Part shown: positions 5,788 to 12,353 of the stretch, piece by piece | How the letters are laid out: every line of letters starts with the position of its first letter | Numbering within the stretch: the stretch's first letter is position 1 | Assembly (NCBI GenBank): GCA_050329575.1 | Contig: JBHJOP010000118.1 | Coordinates: 1-14,499, forward strand | Length of the DNA: 14,499 nucleotides | Reading direction: 5' to 3' | Source: JAUXFS01 sp050329575 | GTDB taxonomy: Bacteria > Pseudomonadota > Alphaproteobacteria > Rhodospirillales > Defluviicoccaceae | Notes under the pieces: model-generated | What the model was told of the DNA's origin: nothing | What the model saw: the letters and a program-made list of their open reading frames with translations, nothing else | Databases searched by the model: none | Translations under genes and position numbers: made by a program

Positions 5788-6666
5788 TCACCAGTTCAGA
5801 TCGGTTTCGTAGCCGAGTTCGATCAGCGCCTGTCCCGCCTGTTCCTTGAACGCCGCCTTGTGCGCGTCGGTGAAGTGGTTCCGCCAGTCGCCGATCACCC
5901 CGCGCCGGAAGGTGAAGCTGCCGCTGCCGGCGAGGCGATCGACGAGCGCCTCCAGGGCGCGATCGTCGAGGGACCGGCGGACGTGGGCGGCGACGGCGGC
6001 GATCGTGCGCCGCTGTGCCCGCGGATCGCCGCCGCCGCGCGCCCCGACGAGCTCCTCGAAGCGGGTCACGTGGACCCCCGGGGCGGTGCGCCAGCCCAGC
6101 CGCTGGCGGAGCCGCCGGCCGAACGGATGCAGCGGCGCGGCCTCGCGGTCGCCGCGCGGAGGCGCGCCGGTGATCAGCGCCAGCAGCCGCCGGTCGTCGT
6201 CGGGATACCCGCTCAGCAGTCGCTCGTGGAGGTAATGCCGCCGCAGACCGAGGATGTAGCGGAGCTGGGAGACGAGGATGTCGCGGGGATCGCGGATGTT
6301 GAACAGCACCGCGTGGCCCCGGTCCCGCAGGACGGTTCCGATCTCGTCGCGCCACGGCAGATGCCCGGTGACGATCTGGCCGGCGTTGGCCCGCCGGAGG
6401 AAGCGGTCGAGCTTCGCGCGGTCGACCACGAACGCGTCGGCGGCCGCGCGCGTCTCCGGTCCGCGGTGGCACTGCCAGGTCTGGACGTGCAGGCCGGACG
6501 GCATCGTCCGCGGCAGCGCCGCGAGCACGTTGGTGAGCAGGTGGGTGCCGGACTTCGGCATGCTGTTGACGAAGATCGGCGGGCCCGGCAGGAAGACCAT
6601 CGACCGCGCGTAGGCCCGGTAGCCGAGCAGGATCGTCCGCTTCAGTTTCTTGCTCTGGAAGAACAC
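5788..6666 (-). CDS. PAPS-dependent sulfotransferase
   Basis: 292 residues from a GTG at 6666 with GGAGG 9 bases upstream. A longer in-frame reading to 6882 adds only Arg-rich, non-protein-like sequence. Transfers sulfate from 3'-phosphoadenylylsulfate to an acceptor. Both cofactor motifs are present: PKSGTHLL (37-44), the 5'-phosphosulfate loop, and RDPRDILVSQ (125-134), the 3'-phosphate strand-helix. The third hallmark is FRRGVIGDWRNHFT (253-266), equivalent to the RKGxxGDWKNxFT motif of the Sulfotransfer_1 family. The likely catalytic His is in GHLPW (101-105). There is no signal peptide or clear membrane anchor, apart from a mildly hydrophobic start. It is divergent from a polysaccharide flippase, so a glycan or lipid-linked acceptor at the cell surface is a reasonable inference. 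Confidence 0.88.
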   Translation of the reverse strand: MFFQSKKLKRTILLGYRAYARSMVFLPGPPIFVNSMPKSGTHLLTNVLAALPRTMPSGLHVQTWQCHRGPETRAAADAFVVDRAKLDRFLRRANAGQIVTGHLPWRDEIGTVLRDRGHAVLFNIRDPRDILVSQLRYILGLRRHYLHERLLSGYPDDDRRLLALITGAPPRGDREAAPLHPFGRRLRQRLGWRTAPGVHVTRFEELVGARGGGDPRAQRRTIAAVAAHVRRSLDDRALEALVDRLAGSGSFTFRRGVIGDWRNHFTDAHKAAFKEQAGQALIELGYETDLNW

Positions 6667-6807
6667 CGCGTTTCGCCTCCGGCCGCGACCGTCACCCGCA
6701 GCCCATAGCACCGATCGGCGGGCGGCGGAACGGCGGCGGCGACGGGCGCGGCCATTGCAGCACCACGGCGTTGCGGAAGCCTTAAGGGGAGGCGGGCAGC
6801 GGCGATC

Positions 6808-6836
6808 TTGACTGCGACCTTCGGTTGTCCTACTAC
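6808..6836 (+). promoter_or_regulatory. Sigma-70-type promoter for the flippase
   Basis: TTGACT (6808-6813), a 17-base spacer, then TACTAC (6831-6836). The -35 is 5/6 to consensus, the -10 only 3/6. It predicts a transcript start near 6843 and a leader of about 57 bases to ATG 6900. It also argues against the upstream TTG codon at 6825 being the start, since that codon lies inside the spacer. Confidence 0.4.
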
Positions 6837-6899
6837 CTTGGCCGCGTCGTGGTCGTCGCGACATACCCGAAAGCCCGTCCACCAGGTCCCCGTCGCCCG

Positions 6900-8282
6900 A
6901 TGTTCGGTTCCTTCTCCCGGTTGAAGCTGGGCGCCCTGTTCGGCGCGCTGATCCGGATGGGAACGGGCGTCAACGGCATCCTGATCGGCGCCTGCCTCGC
7001 CCGGCTGCTCAGCGTCGAGGCGCTCGGCCTCTATTTCCTGTTCACCCGGCTGGTCCGGCTGACCGCGATGGTGGTCGCCTTCGGGATGCCGAACGGCCTG
7101 CAGAAGGTGGTCGGCATCGCCGCCGGCGCCGGCGACTGGACCGGCATGCGGACGACGCTTCGCAACGCCGCCGGCCAGTTCGCGTTGACCGCGCTCGCCG
7201 CCGGGGCGATCTACCTCGCAGCCTGGCCGTTCCTCTCGGAGCGGCTGTTCGGCGGCGCGCTCGGCCCCGGGATCGCCGCCGCGATCTTCGTGATCGTGCT
7301 GCTGGGGGCCGCCGAGCGGGTGGTGTCGGCGTTCTTCCGCGCCGTCCGCCACTACGTGCTCGGCGTGTTCCTGCTCGGCTTCCCGCGCGAGGCGGCGCTG
7401 GTGGCGATCTTCGGCGCCATGGTCCTGGCCGGCGCGGCGACCGAGATCGACCGGGTGCTGCTGATCCATCTGGCGGTGGTGACGGCGACGGCGGCCGGCG
7501 GCCTGGCGCTCGCCTGGCGGTTCGTCGCCCGCCACCGCGGCGGCGACGGCCGCTCCGTCGATCCGTCGTTCAGGGCGTTCGCGCTCCTGTGCGCGCCGAT
7601 GGGGGTCAACCAGGTGCTGGGCGATCTCTACAACCGGTTCGACATCTGGGTGCTCGGCTTCTTCCGGCCGGCGGCCGAGGTCGGCGTCTACGGCGCGGTG
7701 CTGACGCTGACGATGGTGATCACCTTCACCCTCAACATCGTCACCCTGCTGATCCCCGGCGTCGTCGCCTCGACCTATGCGAAGGGCGAACTCGAGCGCC
7801 TCCAGCGGCTGATGCGCGCCGCGGCGACCGCCAGTCTGCTGATGGCGATCCCGTTCGCGGCGGCGTACCTCGCCTTCGGCGAGGCGATCCTGCGGCTCGC
7901 CTTCGGGCCGGCGTTCGCGGCCGGGGCGACGGTGCTCGCCATCCTCACCGTCGGCCGCACGGTCAGCGCCGCCTGCGGCAGCCCGGCGGTGCTGCTGCAG
8001 ATGACCGGCCACCATCTCCTGGTGGTGCGCATCACGCTCGCGATCGCGGCGCTGATCCTCGCCGCCAGCCTCGCGGTGGTCGGGCGGTACGGACCCGAGG
8101 GGGTGGCGACGGTGACCGCGCTGGGGATGATCGGCCGCAACCTGACGATGACCGCCTTCGCGCGGCACAGAGTCGGCATCGTCACCCTGCCGACCCTGCG
8201 CCCGGCCGATCTCCGCGACCTCGTCCGCTTCCGCGCCGCGCGGCGGGACCGGCCGCCGGTCGACGATGCCGGCGACGGATGA
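6900..8282 (+). CDS. Polysaccharide/lipid-linked oligosaccharide flippase (Wzx-like, MOP superfamily)
   Basis: 460 residues from ATG 6900 (a weak AGG upstream). An integral inner-membrane protein with about 12 hydrophobic segments spaced through its length. The first helix region, GALIRMGTGVNGILIGACLARLL, followed by SVEALGLYFLFTRLVRL, is the typical start of polysaccharide biosynthesis proteins of the MOP superfamily, which flip undecaprenyl-linked glycans to the periplasm. The mid-protein segment GVNQVLGDLYNRFDIWVLGFF (about 237-257), then AEVGVYGAVLTLTMVI, corresponds to the start of the second half, where the D-x-x-(V/L)-x-G pattern with VGVYG recurs across the family. The C-terminal 30 residues are polar and cytoplasmic. 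No glycosyltransferase or polymerase is in the window, so the glycan is unknown; the divergent sulfotransferase suggests a sulfated one. Confidence 0.85.
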   Translation: MFGSFSRLKLGALFGALIRMGTGVNGILIGACLARLLSVEALGLYFLFTRLVRLTAMVVAFGMPNGLQKVVGIAAGAGDWTGMRTTLRNAAGQFALTALAAGAIYLAAWPFLSERLFGGALGPGIAAAIFVIVLLGAAERVVSAFFRAVRHYVLGVFLLGFPREAALVAIFGAMVLAGAATEIDRVLLIHLAVVTATAAGGLALAWRFVARHRGGDGRSVDPSFRAFALLCAPMGVNQVLGDLYNRFDIWVLGFFRPAAEVGVYGAVLTLTMVITFTLNIVTLLIPGVVASTYAKGELERLQRLMRAAATASLLMAIPFAAAYLAFGEAILRLAFGPAFAAGATVLAILTVGRTVSAACGSPAVLLQMTGHHLLVVRITLAIAALILAASLAVVGRYGPEGVATVTALGMIGRNLTMTAFARHRVGIVTLPTLRPADLRDLVRFRAARRDRPPVDDAGDG

Positions 8283-8295
8283 GGGGGCGGAGCGC

Positions 8296-8503
8296 GGCGG
8301 ACATGTCTACATTGCGGCGACACGGGGGGCGGTTTTGCCTACGTTCGTTGCGCCCCCGTGGCGGTCAAGTCCTTGATCGACAACGAAACCCGGTGGCGGC
8401 GGCGGGGATGCGTCGGCATTCGTAGGCAAATGTCGTCGGTTTTTCCGGCCAAGCCCTTGATTTCACACCATCGGCCCGTTCGAGCCGGTACACAAATGTC
8501 GCC
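8296..8503. mobile_element. Candidate MITE or paired transposon ends
   Basis: Four related 14-15-base motifs occur here: two on the minus strand (8296-8309, 8328-8341) and two on the plus strand (8423-8437, 8489-8503), with consensus close to TAGRCAAATGTCGCC. They face one another, as do the binding sites inside the two ends of a DDE-type (TniA/TnsB-like) transposon. CGTAGGCAAA is an exact inverted repeat (8421-8430 and 8334-8343). A 13/15 direct repeat, GGYCAAGYCCTTGAT, lies at 8363-8377 and 8447-8461. No transposase is present and no target duplication was identified, so this is a deleted or non-autonomous element at best. Confidence 0.35.
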
Positions 8504-8838
8504 ATCGATTCGCCGCAACCGCCTGAACGACTTGTCTTTTTGCCCGGAACGAAAGTGGACGTCGCGGCCCCGACGCCCGAACCGCCGCCGGTCCGACACG
8601 CCGCGACAGCGGCCCGCCCGCCCCCGAAGAGCCGGGCCCACGCCTGTCGGCGCCCGTTTCCACGATGTCCAACAGCCCTTCATGACGCTGCTTATCCCCT
8701 CTCCGGTCCGGAGTCAAGGAATATTATCCTTGCTCGCCCCCGTTTGGGGTGGCGGTGCGGCGAGCGCACCCGGATCGGGGGCCGCGGGCGACCGACGGGG
8801 CGCAAGCGAGGGTCGAGGGCACGGCGCCGTGGCATAAC
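8504..8838. other. Gene-free stretch with stacked small hairpins
   Basis: No convincing coding sequence: the open frames here are Arg/Pro-rich and lack ribosome sites. Between 8701 and 8760 three inverted repeats are stacked: CTCCGG-T-CCGGAG (8701-8713), CAAGGA-atatta-TCCTTG (8715-8732) and CCCC-gttt-GGGG (8737-8748). They might process or terminate a transcript; nothing else is recognisable. Confidence 0.4.
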
Positions 8839-8868
8839 AAAAATGGCGGCTCCGCGAGAAGCCGCCAC
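8839..8868 (-). terminator. Intrinsic terminator of the first VPLPA-CTERM gene
   Basis: On the minus strand, GGCGGC (complement of 8861-8866) and GCCGCC (complement of 8845-8850) flank a 10-nt loop, followed by ATTTTTGTTA. This is a textbook GC stem plus T-run about 28 bases after the stop codon at 8894. Confidence 0.8.
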
Positions 8869-8893
8869 CCGAGAGGTCCGCCGTCGGTGAGGA

Positions 8894-9502
8894 TCAGGCC
8901 GCGGCCTTTCTCCTCCGGCTGTAGCCGATGCCGAGCAGGCCGAGCAGACCGGTCCCGAACAGCCACACCGCGCCCGGGATCGGGACGGCGGTCGTCGAGT
9001 CGAAGAAGACGAGATGAGATAGTCCGGCAGGGTTCCCGCTCGCGGCGTTCGGGGTAAACCAGTCGTCGCTGAAATCACCGACCTCAAGAAACGCCTGACC
9101 ATCCTTGTCGAAGATGTTGTAACCTGGACCACCCTTGACCGAGAACGCGGTTATACCGGGGTCGCCCGTTCCGGGCGTGTACGTCCACTTCCCGGTCCCC
9201 GCCCATTCCTCCTCAACCGCATCGTAGGCGATGTCAAACGAGAACTCGGTTCCATCGATCGACACGAAGCTGCCGGGTGTGAACGTGACCGTCCCGTCGT
9301 CGTTGAAGTCGAACTTGGCGATCATCGGAGAGCCATCGTACGAGCAGTTCGGCGGCGTGCCGAGGGCCCCCGCGCAGTCGTTACCGACGAAGTTCCCAGC
9401 GAACGAATAGTCGTTCGTCGTCACGAGCGCATTCGCCGGTTGGGCGCCTGCGCCCAACACGACGGTCACTCCCAGCGCCAGGGGAGCTAGAAATCTCTTC
9501 AT
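8894..9502 (-). CDS. VPLPA-CTERM (PEP-CTERM variant) secreted protein 1
   Basis: 202 residues; ATG at 9502 with AGGAGGTG 5 bases upstream. Residues 1-25 are a signal peptide (KRFLAPLALGVTVVLGAGA, cleavage near PANA). The mature domain (26-170) is rich in Asp, Gly, Phe and aromatic strands, with FDFNDDGTVTF (64-74) and two cysteines, Cys43 and Cys53. The tail VPIPGAVWLFGTGLLGLLG (173-191), then a hydrophobic run and SRRRKAAA, is a VPLPA-CTERM sorting signal: motif, transmembrane helix, basic end. Exosortase-type enzymes cleave such tails during export to the cell surface or exopolysaccharide matrix. No exosortase is in the window. The mature domain is unrecognised, probably a beta-sandwich. 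The gene ends with its own terminator. Confidence 0.85.
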   Translation of the reverse strand: MKRFLAPLALGVTVVLGAGAQPANALVTTNDYSFAGNFVGNDCAGALGTPPNCSYDGSPMIAKFDFNDDGTVTFTPGSFVSIDGTEFSFDIAYDAVEEEWAGTGKWTYTPGTGDPGITAFSVKGGPGYNIFDKDGQAFLEVGDFSDDWFTPNAASGNPAGLSHLVFFDSTTAVPIPGAVWLFGTGLLGLLGIGYSRRRKAAA

Positions 9503-9581
9503 GACACACCTCCTCATCGCGGATCGGCGCGTTGGCCGGTCGGTGATTTTGGCGGGAGTGCACGCCGAGCGAGACCCGGTG

Positions 9582-9609
9582 TCATTAACAAATGGTAACC
9601 GACCGTCAA
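9582..9609 (-). promoter_or_regulatory. Possible promoter for VPLPA-CTERM gene 1
   Basis: On the minus strand, TTGACG (complement of 9604-9609), 16 bases, then TAATGA (complement of 9582-9587), in a locally AT-rich patch about 80 bases upstream of the start. The -35 is good, the -10 poor. Next to it AACCC-atttG-GGTT symmetry (about 9634-9647) may be the end of the preceding gene's transcript. Confidence 0.3.
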
Positions 9610-9671
9610 ATGTGATCGGCGGACCAAGGGTTTAACCCATTTGGGTTATTCCGCGGCCGTCCGCAGGTGGT

Positions 9672-10238
9672 TCAGGCGGGGCGTTTGCGCCGCGCGACCA
9701 TGCCCAAGCCGGCGAGCGCGCCCGCGAACAGCCACGCCGCGCCGGGAATCGGCACCACGGCACCGATCTGGTCCTCGTGACTGAGGCCGCCGCCCCTCCC
9801 GGCCCTGCCGGTGTTCTTGGTCCACGTCACGTCGAGGACGTCGCCGGCGATGTTCTGGAAGTAGGCGGTGCCGGCGCCGAGCTTGATCCTGAAGAACGCC
9901 GAGGCGACCAGATAGGCGGCGCTGTCGACGCCGCCCTTGTCGGTCCGCACCACGTCGTCCTTGGTGAACGCGGTGGTGCCGGTGAGGTCGTTGAGGAACG
10001 CGGCCCACTTGCTCTCGTTGGCCGGCGAGACGGCGTAGAGGGTGGCGCTGGTGTCGCTCGGCGTCGCCGGCGGGCCGCCGACGAAGCCCCGGCAGCCGGG
10101 AGTCGTCGTGCCCGCGACGTAGCAGCTCAGCACCCTGACGCCGCCGACGTCGATGGTGTTGGCCGCCGCCGGCGCCGCCGCACCGACCATCGCCGCCAGC
10201 GCGGCAGCGAGCGCCGCGCCTCCCGCAATCCGCCTCAT
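9672..10238 (-). CDS. VPLPA-CTERM secreted protein 2
   Basis: 188 residues from ATG 10238 (GAGGGAG about 10 bases upstream); an ATG at 10259 in frame is an alternative adding 7 residues. Signal peptide at 1-27 (RRIAGGAALAAALAAMVG, cleavage near AAA-NT). The mature part has one likely disulfide pair (Cys39, Cys49) and mixed strands (ATLYAVSP, AYLVASAFFRIKLGAGTAYF). The tail is GAVVPIPGAAWLFAGALAG (159-177) plus ARRKRPA, a VPLPA-CTERM sorting signal. A Gly-rich linker with GRAGRGGG precedes it, very like the GRGG linker of the next protein, and the DNA encoding the tails of the two is nearly the same, so these two are probably paralogues by old duplication. Function of the mature domain is unknown. 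Confidence 0.82.
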   Translation of the reverse strand: MRRIAGGAALAAALAAMVGAAAPAAANTIDVGGVRVLSCYVAGTTTPGCRGFVGGPPATPSDTSATLYAVSPANESKWAAFLNDLTGTTAFTKDDVVRTDKGGVDSAAYLVASAFFRIKLGAGTAYFQNIAGDVLDVTWTKNTGRAGRGGGLSHEDQIGAVVPIPGAAWLFAGALAGLGMVARRKRPA

Positions 10239-10353
10239 GACACCCGTGCTCCCTCGCATCCGTCGTCCGCCTCGCCCCCGCTACACTCTACGCGAGAACG
10301 AGCGCCGTGTCACCCGCGATCAACGCGCCACTTCACCCGCCCCGCCCAGGGTG

Positions 10354-10393
10354 GCGAGGGCCGGCCGCATGTCCGCTCGCGGCCGGCCCTCGC
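10354..10393. terminator. Strong 15-bp perfect hairpin after VPLPA-CTERM gene 3
   Basis: Perfect 15-bp arms (10354-10368 and 10379-10393) around a 10-nt loop, 26 bases past the stop codon at 10420. There is no T-run on either side, so it may be a Rho-assisted terminator or stabilise the mRNA end. It separates genes 3 and 2 of the VPLPA-CTERM series, suggesting separate transcripts. Confidence 0.5.
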
Positions 10394-10419
10394 GCCCGGA
10401 CGGGTTCGCGGTGCCGGGG

Positions 10420-11106
10420 TCAGGCCGCGGTCGTCCGGCGCCGCGCCAGCAGCCCGAGGCCGGCCAGCGCCGAGACGAACAGCCACGCCGCGCCGGGGAT
10501 CGGGATGGCCCCGACCCAGTCGCCGCCGCGGCCCAACGGCCCGGTGGTGTTGCGGATGCGGGCCGCCAGGATGAACGGGCCGCTGCCGCCGTCGTCGGGC
10601 GCGCTGAAGAAGTTGAACGAGGCGGCGGTGATCGCCCCGCCGACGTCGGTGATGTCCCACACCGACTCGCGGCCGACCAGGAAGCGGTCCGGATCGTCGG
10701 CATCGAGCGGGAACTCGATGCGGAAGTCGAACGTGCCGTCGTCGAACGCCTGGAACGCGTCGACGCCGGTGGCGACCGTGCCGGTGACACCGCTGACGTA
10801 GGCGAAGGTGAGATCGGTGCCGAGCACCTGCGGCGCCGGCCCGACGTTGCCGAAGAGCCGCGACATCCACTCGCCGGCGCCGACCCCGGGGCCGGCGGGC
10901 ATGGCGATCGTCATCCGCACCGAACCGGCGCTGTCCATGTCGTCGAAGGTGACGGTGGGAACGACCGACGCCGGCACGTTGCCGAAATGCTTGTTCAGCT
11001 CGTAGGTGAGCACGAGCGCGTGGGCGGGGGGCGAGAACGCGGCCGAGGCCGCGATCGCCGCCGCGGCGAGCCCGGTCGCGGCGAACGCCCCTGCAATTCT
11101 CGTCAT
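10420..11106 (-). CDS. VPLPA-CTERM secreted protein 3
   Basis: 228 residues; ATG at 11106 with AGGAGGTC 5 bases upstream. An in-frame extension to 11238 has no ribosome site. Signal peptide at 1-30 (RIAGAFAATGLAAAAIAASA, cleavage after AHA). The mature part (31-195) is strand-rich and has no cysteines: LVLTYELNKHFG, SVRMTIAMPAG, DLTFAYVSGVTG, TFDFRIEFPLDADDPDRF, WDITDVGGAI. The tail GRGGDWVGAIPIPGAAWLF (193-211) plus a hydrophobic run and ARRRTTAA is a VPLPA-CTERM signal with Ile for the first Val. Many PEP-CTERM proteins with this overall make-up are matrix-associated lectin-like domains, but I cannot assign one here. The AT-rich stretch 11140-11220 immediately upstream is the likely promoter zone. 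Confidence 0.83.
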   Translation of the reverse strand: MTRIAGAFAATGLAAAAIAASAAFSPPAHALVLTYELNKHFGNVPASVVPTVTFDDMDSAGSVRMTIAMPAGPGVGAGEWMSRLFGNVGPAPQVLGTDLTFAYVSGVTGTVATGVDAFQAFDDGTFDFRIEFPLDADDPDRFLVGRESVWDITDVGGAITAASFNFFSAPDDGGSGPFILAARIRNTTGPLGRGGDWVGAIPIPGAAWLFVSALAGLGLLARRRTTAA

Positions 11107-11330
11107 GATTGACCTCCTCTTCGTGTCCGATGGCAGGGTTTCGTTTTGCGGCCGATCGTATATCAGAAAGCGAGTGTATGCATTAAAATTCTGCAACTTT
11201 GCCAAGAAATTCTCGCATTCGCGCGCGTCGCCGGCCACGACCCTACCGGAATTGCCGCTGCCGGCGCAACCGCGGGCGTGGAAAATCGCCGAGGGGGCAA
11301 GGCCGGCGGCGGCGCGCCGAACCGGGACGG
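11107..11330. other. Intergenic region between VPLPA-CTERM gene 3 and rpoH
   Basis: Holds an AT-rich patch (about 11150-11220), which probably contains the promoter of the minus-strand gene at 11106, although no clean -35/-10 pair is seen. At the rpoH side, a weak stem (11287-11291 with 11304-11308, minus strand) followed by ATTTT may end the rpoH transcript. Confidence 0.3.
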
Positions 11331-12263
11331 TCAGGCGGCGCGGGCGCGGGGCGACGACAGGGCCGGACGGCCGACAGCGGCGATCTCGACGGCCGATGCC
11401 GCCTTCTTCAGCTTGGCGACCGCGCCGGCCTCGATCTGGCGCACCCGCTCGCGCGAGACGCCGTAGCGGTGGCCGAGCGCCTCCAGGGTCGCCGGCTGAT
11501 CGACGAGGTGACGGGCGGCGACGATCTGCCGCTCGCGCTCGCTCAGGTGCCCGAGCGCCTCGGCCAGAACGTCGCGGCGATAGCCGCCCTCCTCGCGGGC
11601 GGCGAGGCGGACCTCCTGGTCGTCGTCATCGTCGATCAGCCAGTCCTGCCATTCGCTCTCGCCCTCGCTGCGCAGCGGTGCGTTCAGCGACTGGTCGCCG
11701 CCGGCGAGCCGCCGGTTCATGTCGGTGACCGTGCCCTCGGGGACGCCGAGGGCGGCGGCGATCGCCGTCACCGTCTCGGGCGCGAGATCCCCCTCCTCCC
11801 ACGCCTTCAGCCGCGCCTTGATCCGGCGCAGGTTGAAGAACAGCTTCTTCTGGTCGGAGGTGGTGCCGAGCTTGACCAGCGACCACGAGTTGATGATGTA
11901 CTCCTGGATGGCGGCGCGGATCCACCACATGGCGTAGGTCGAGAGCCGGAAGCCGCGATCGGGATCGAAGCGCTGCACCGCCTGCATCAGCCCGAGGTTG
12001 CCCTGGGAGATCAGGTCGTCGACCGGCAGCCCGTAGCCGCGATAGCCCATGGCGATCTTCACGACCAGCCGCAGGTGGCTGTTGACCAGCCGGTGCGAGG
12101 CCGCGACATCCCCCTCGTTCACCCAGCGACGCGCCAGCGCCCCCTCCTCCTCGGCGGAGAGCAGGGGCAGCTTCTGGATCCGCCGGATGTAGGCCGACGT
12201 TTCGGGCTCGACCGCGTAGGAGCGAAGGGTCCGCCGGGGGCCGGTACTGTGCAGGTTTTTCAT
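11331..12263 (-). CDS. rpoH: RNA polymerase sigma factor RpoH (sigma-32 family)
   Basis: 310 residues from ATG 12263; a GTG at 12290 would add 9 residues but has no ribosome site. Directs RNA polymerase to heat-shock or other stress promoters. Sigma region 2 (about 57-127) is intact: LVNSHLRLVVKIAMGYRGY, LISQGNLGLMQAVQRFDP, LSTYAMWWIRAAIQEYI. The family signature, the RpoH box QKKLFFNLR (138-146), separates it from housekeeping and ECF factors. Region 4 (about 237-289) has LSERERQIVAARHL and the helix-turn-helix YGVSRERVRQIEAGAVAKLKK. An acidic run DWLIDDDDDQE (207-217) lies between regions 3 and 4. Alphaproteobacteria often carry two RpoH paralogues; this one sits after a photolyase, as expected for an RpoH2-like photo-oxidative stress factor, but the paralogue class cannot be decided from the sequence alone. 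Confidence 0.93.
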   Translation of the reverse strand: MKNLHSTGPRRTLRSYAVEPETSAYIRRIQKLPLLSAEEEGALARRWVNEGDVAASHRLVNSHLRLVVKIAMGYRGYGLPVDDLISQGNLGLMQAVQRFDPDRGFRLSTYAMWWIRAAIQEYIINSWSLVKLGTTSDQKKLFFNLRRIKARLKAWEEGDLAPETVTAIAAALGVPEGTVTDMNRRLAGGDQSLNAPLRSEGESEWQDWLIDDDDDQEVRLAAREEGGYRRDVLAEALGHLSERERQIVAARHLVDQPATLEALGHRYGVSRERVRQIEAGAVAKLKKAASAVEIAAVGRPALSSPRARAA

Positions 12264-12307
12264 CGTCGATCGGGGCTGTTCCCGCCTCACATTGATGACG
12301 TCCGATC

Positions 12308-12337
12308 CTTATACGCGGCGCGCGCCGCCGCGGATGA
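12308..12337 (-). promoter_or_regulatory. Possible stress promoter of rpoH with palindromic spacer
   Basis: On the minus strand, TCATCC (complement of 12332-12337), 18 bases, then TATAAG (complement of 12308-12313), 45 bases before the start codon. TCATCC is one base from the TGATCC -35 described for sigma-E (ECF11) promoters in Rhodobacter. The spacer contains a perfect 14-bp palindrome, GCGGCGCGCGCCGC (12315-12328). Elements are visible; promoter activity is inference. Confidence 0.3.
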
Positions 12338-12353
12338 TCGCCACCGGCCGGGT

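Noticed and set aside
4799..6472. A 557-residue fusion of an N-terminal Arg/Pro-rich region with the dehydrogenase
   Set aside because: The N-terminal part is an out-of-frame reading of the sulfotransferase; the dehydrogenase has its own ATG and ribosome site at 5752.
5788..6882. Longer sulfotransferase beginning at 6882
   Set aside because: The extra 72 residues are Arg-rich and unlike protein, while GTG 6666 has a well-placed GGAGG.
6825..6899. Upstream TTG start for the flippase
   Set aside because: It has no ribosome site, adds a Pro/Arg-rich non-homologous-looking extension, and falls inside the spacer of a likely promoter.
6642..8168. 508-residue minus-strand frame antisense to the flippase
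   Set aside because: Composition dominated by Arg, Glu, His, Gln and Gly, with no recognisable domain; the plus strand encodes a typical membrane flippase.
8339..8890. Several open frames in the region after the flippase
   Set aside because: Arg/Pro-rich products, no ribosome sites, and overlap with inverted repeats and a terminator; treated as non-coding.
11180..11215. Sigma-54-like TTGGCAAAGTTGCA motif on the minus strand upstream of VPLPA-CTERM gene 3
   Set aside because: The GG-to-GC distance is three bases shorter than sigma-54 promoters require.
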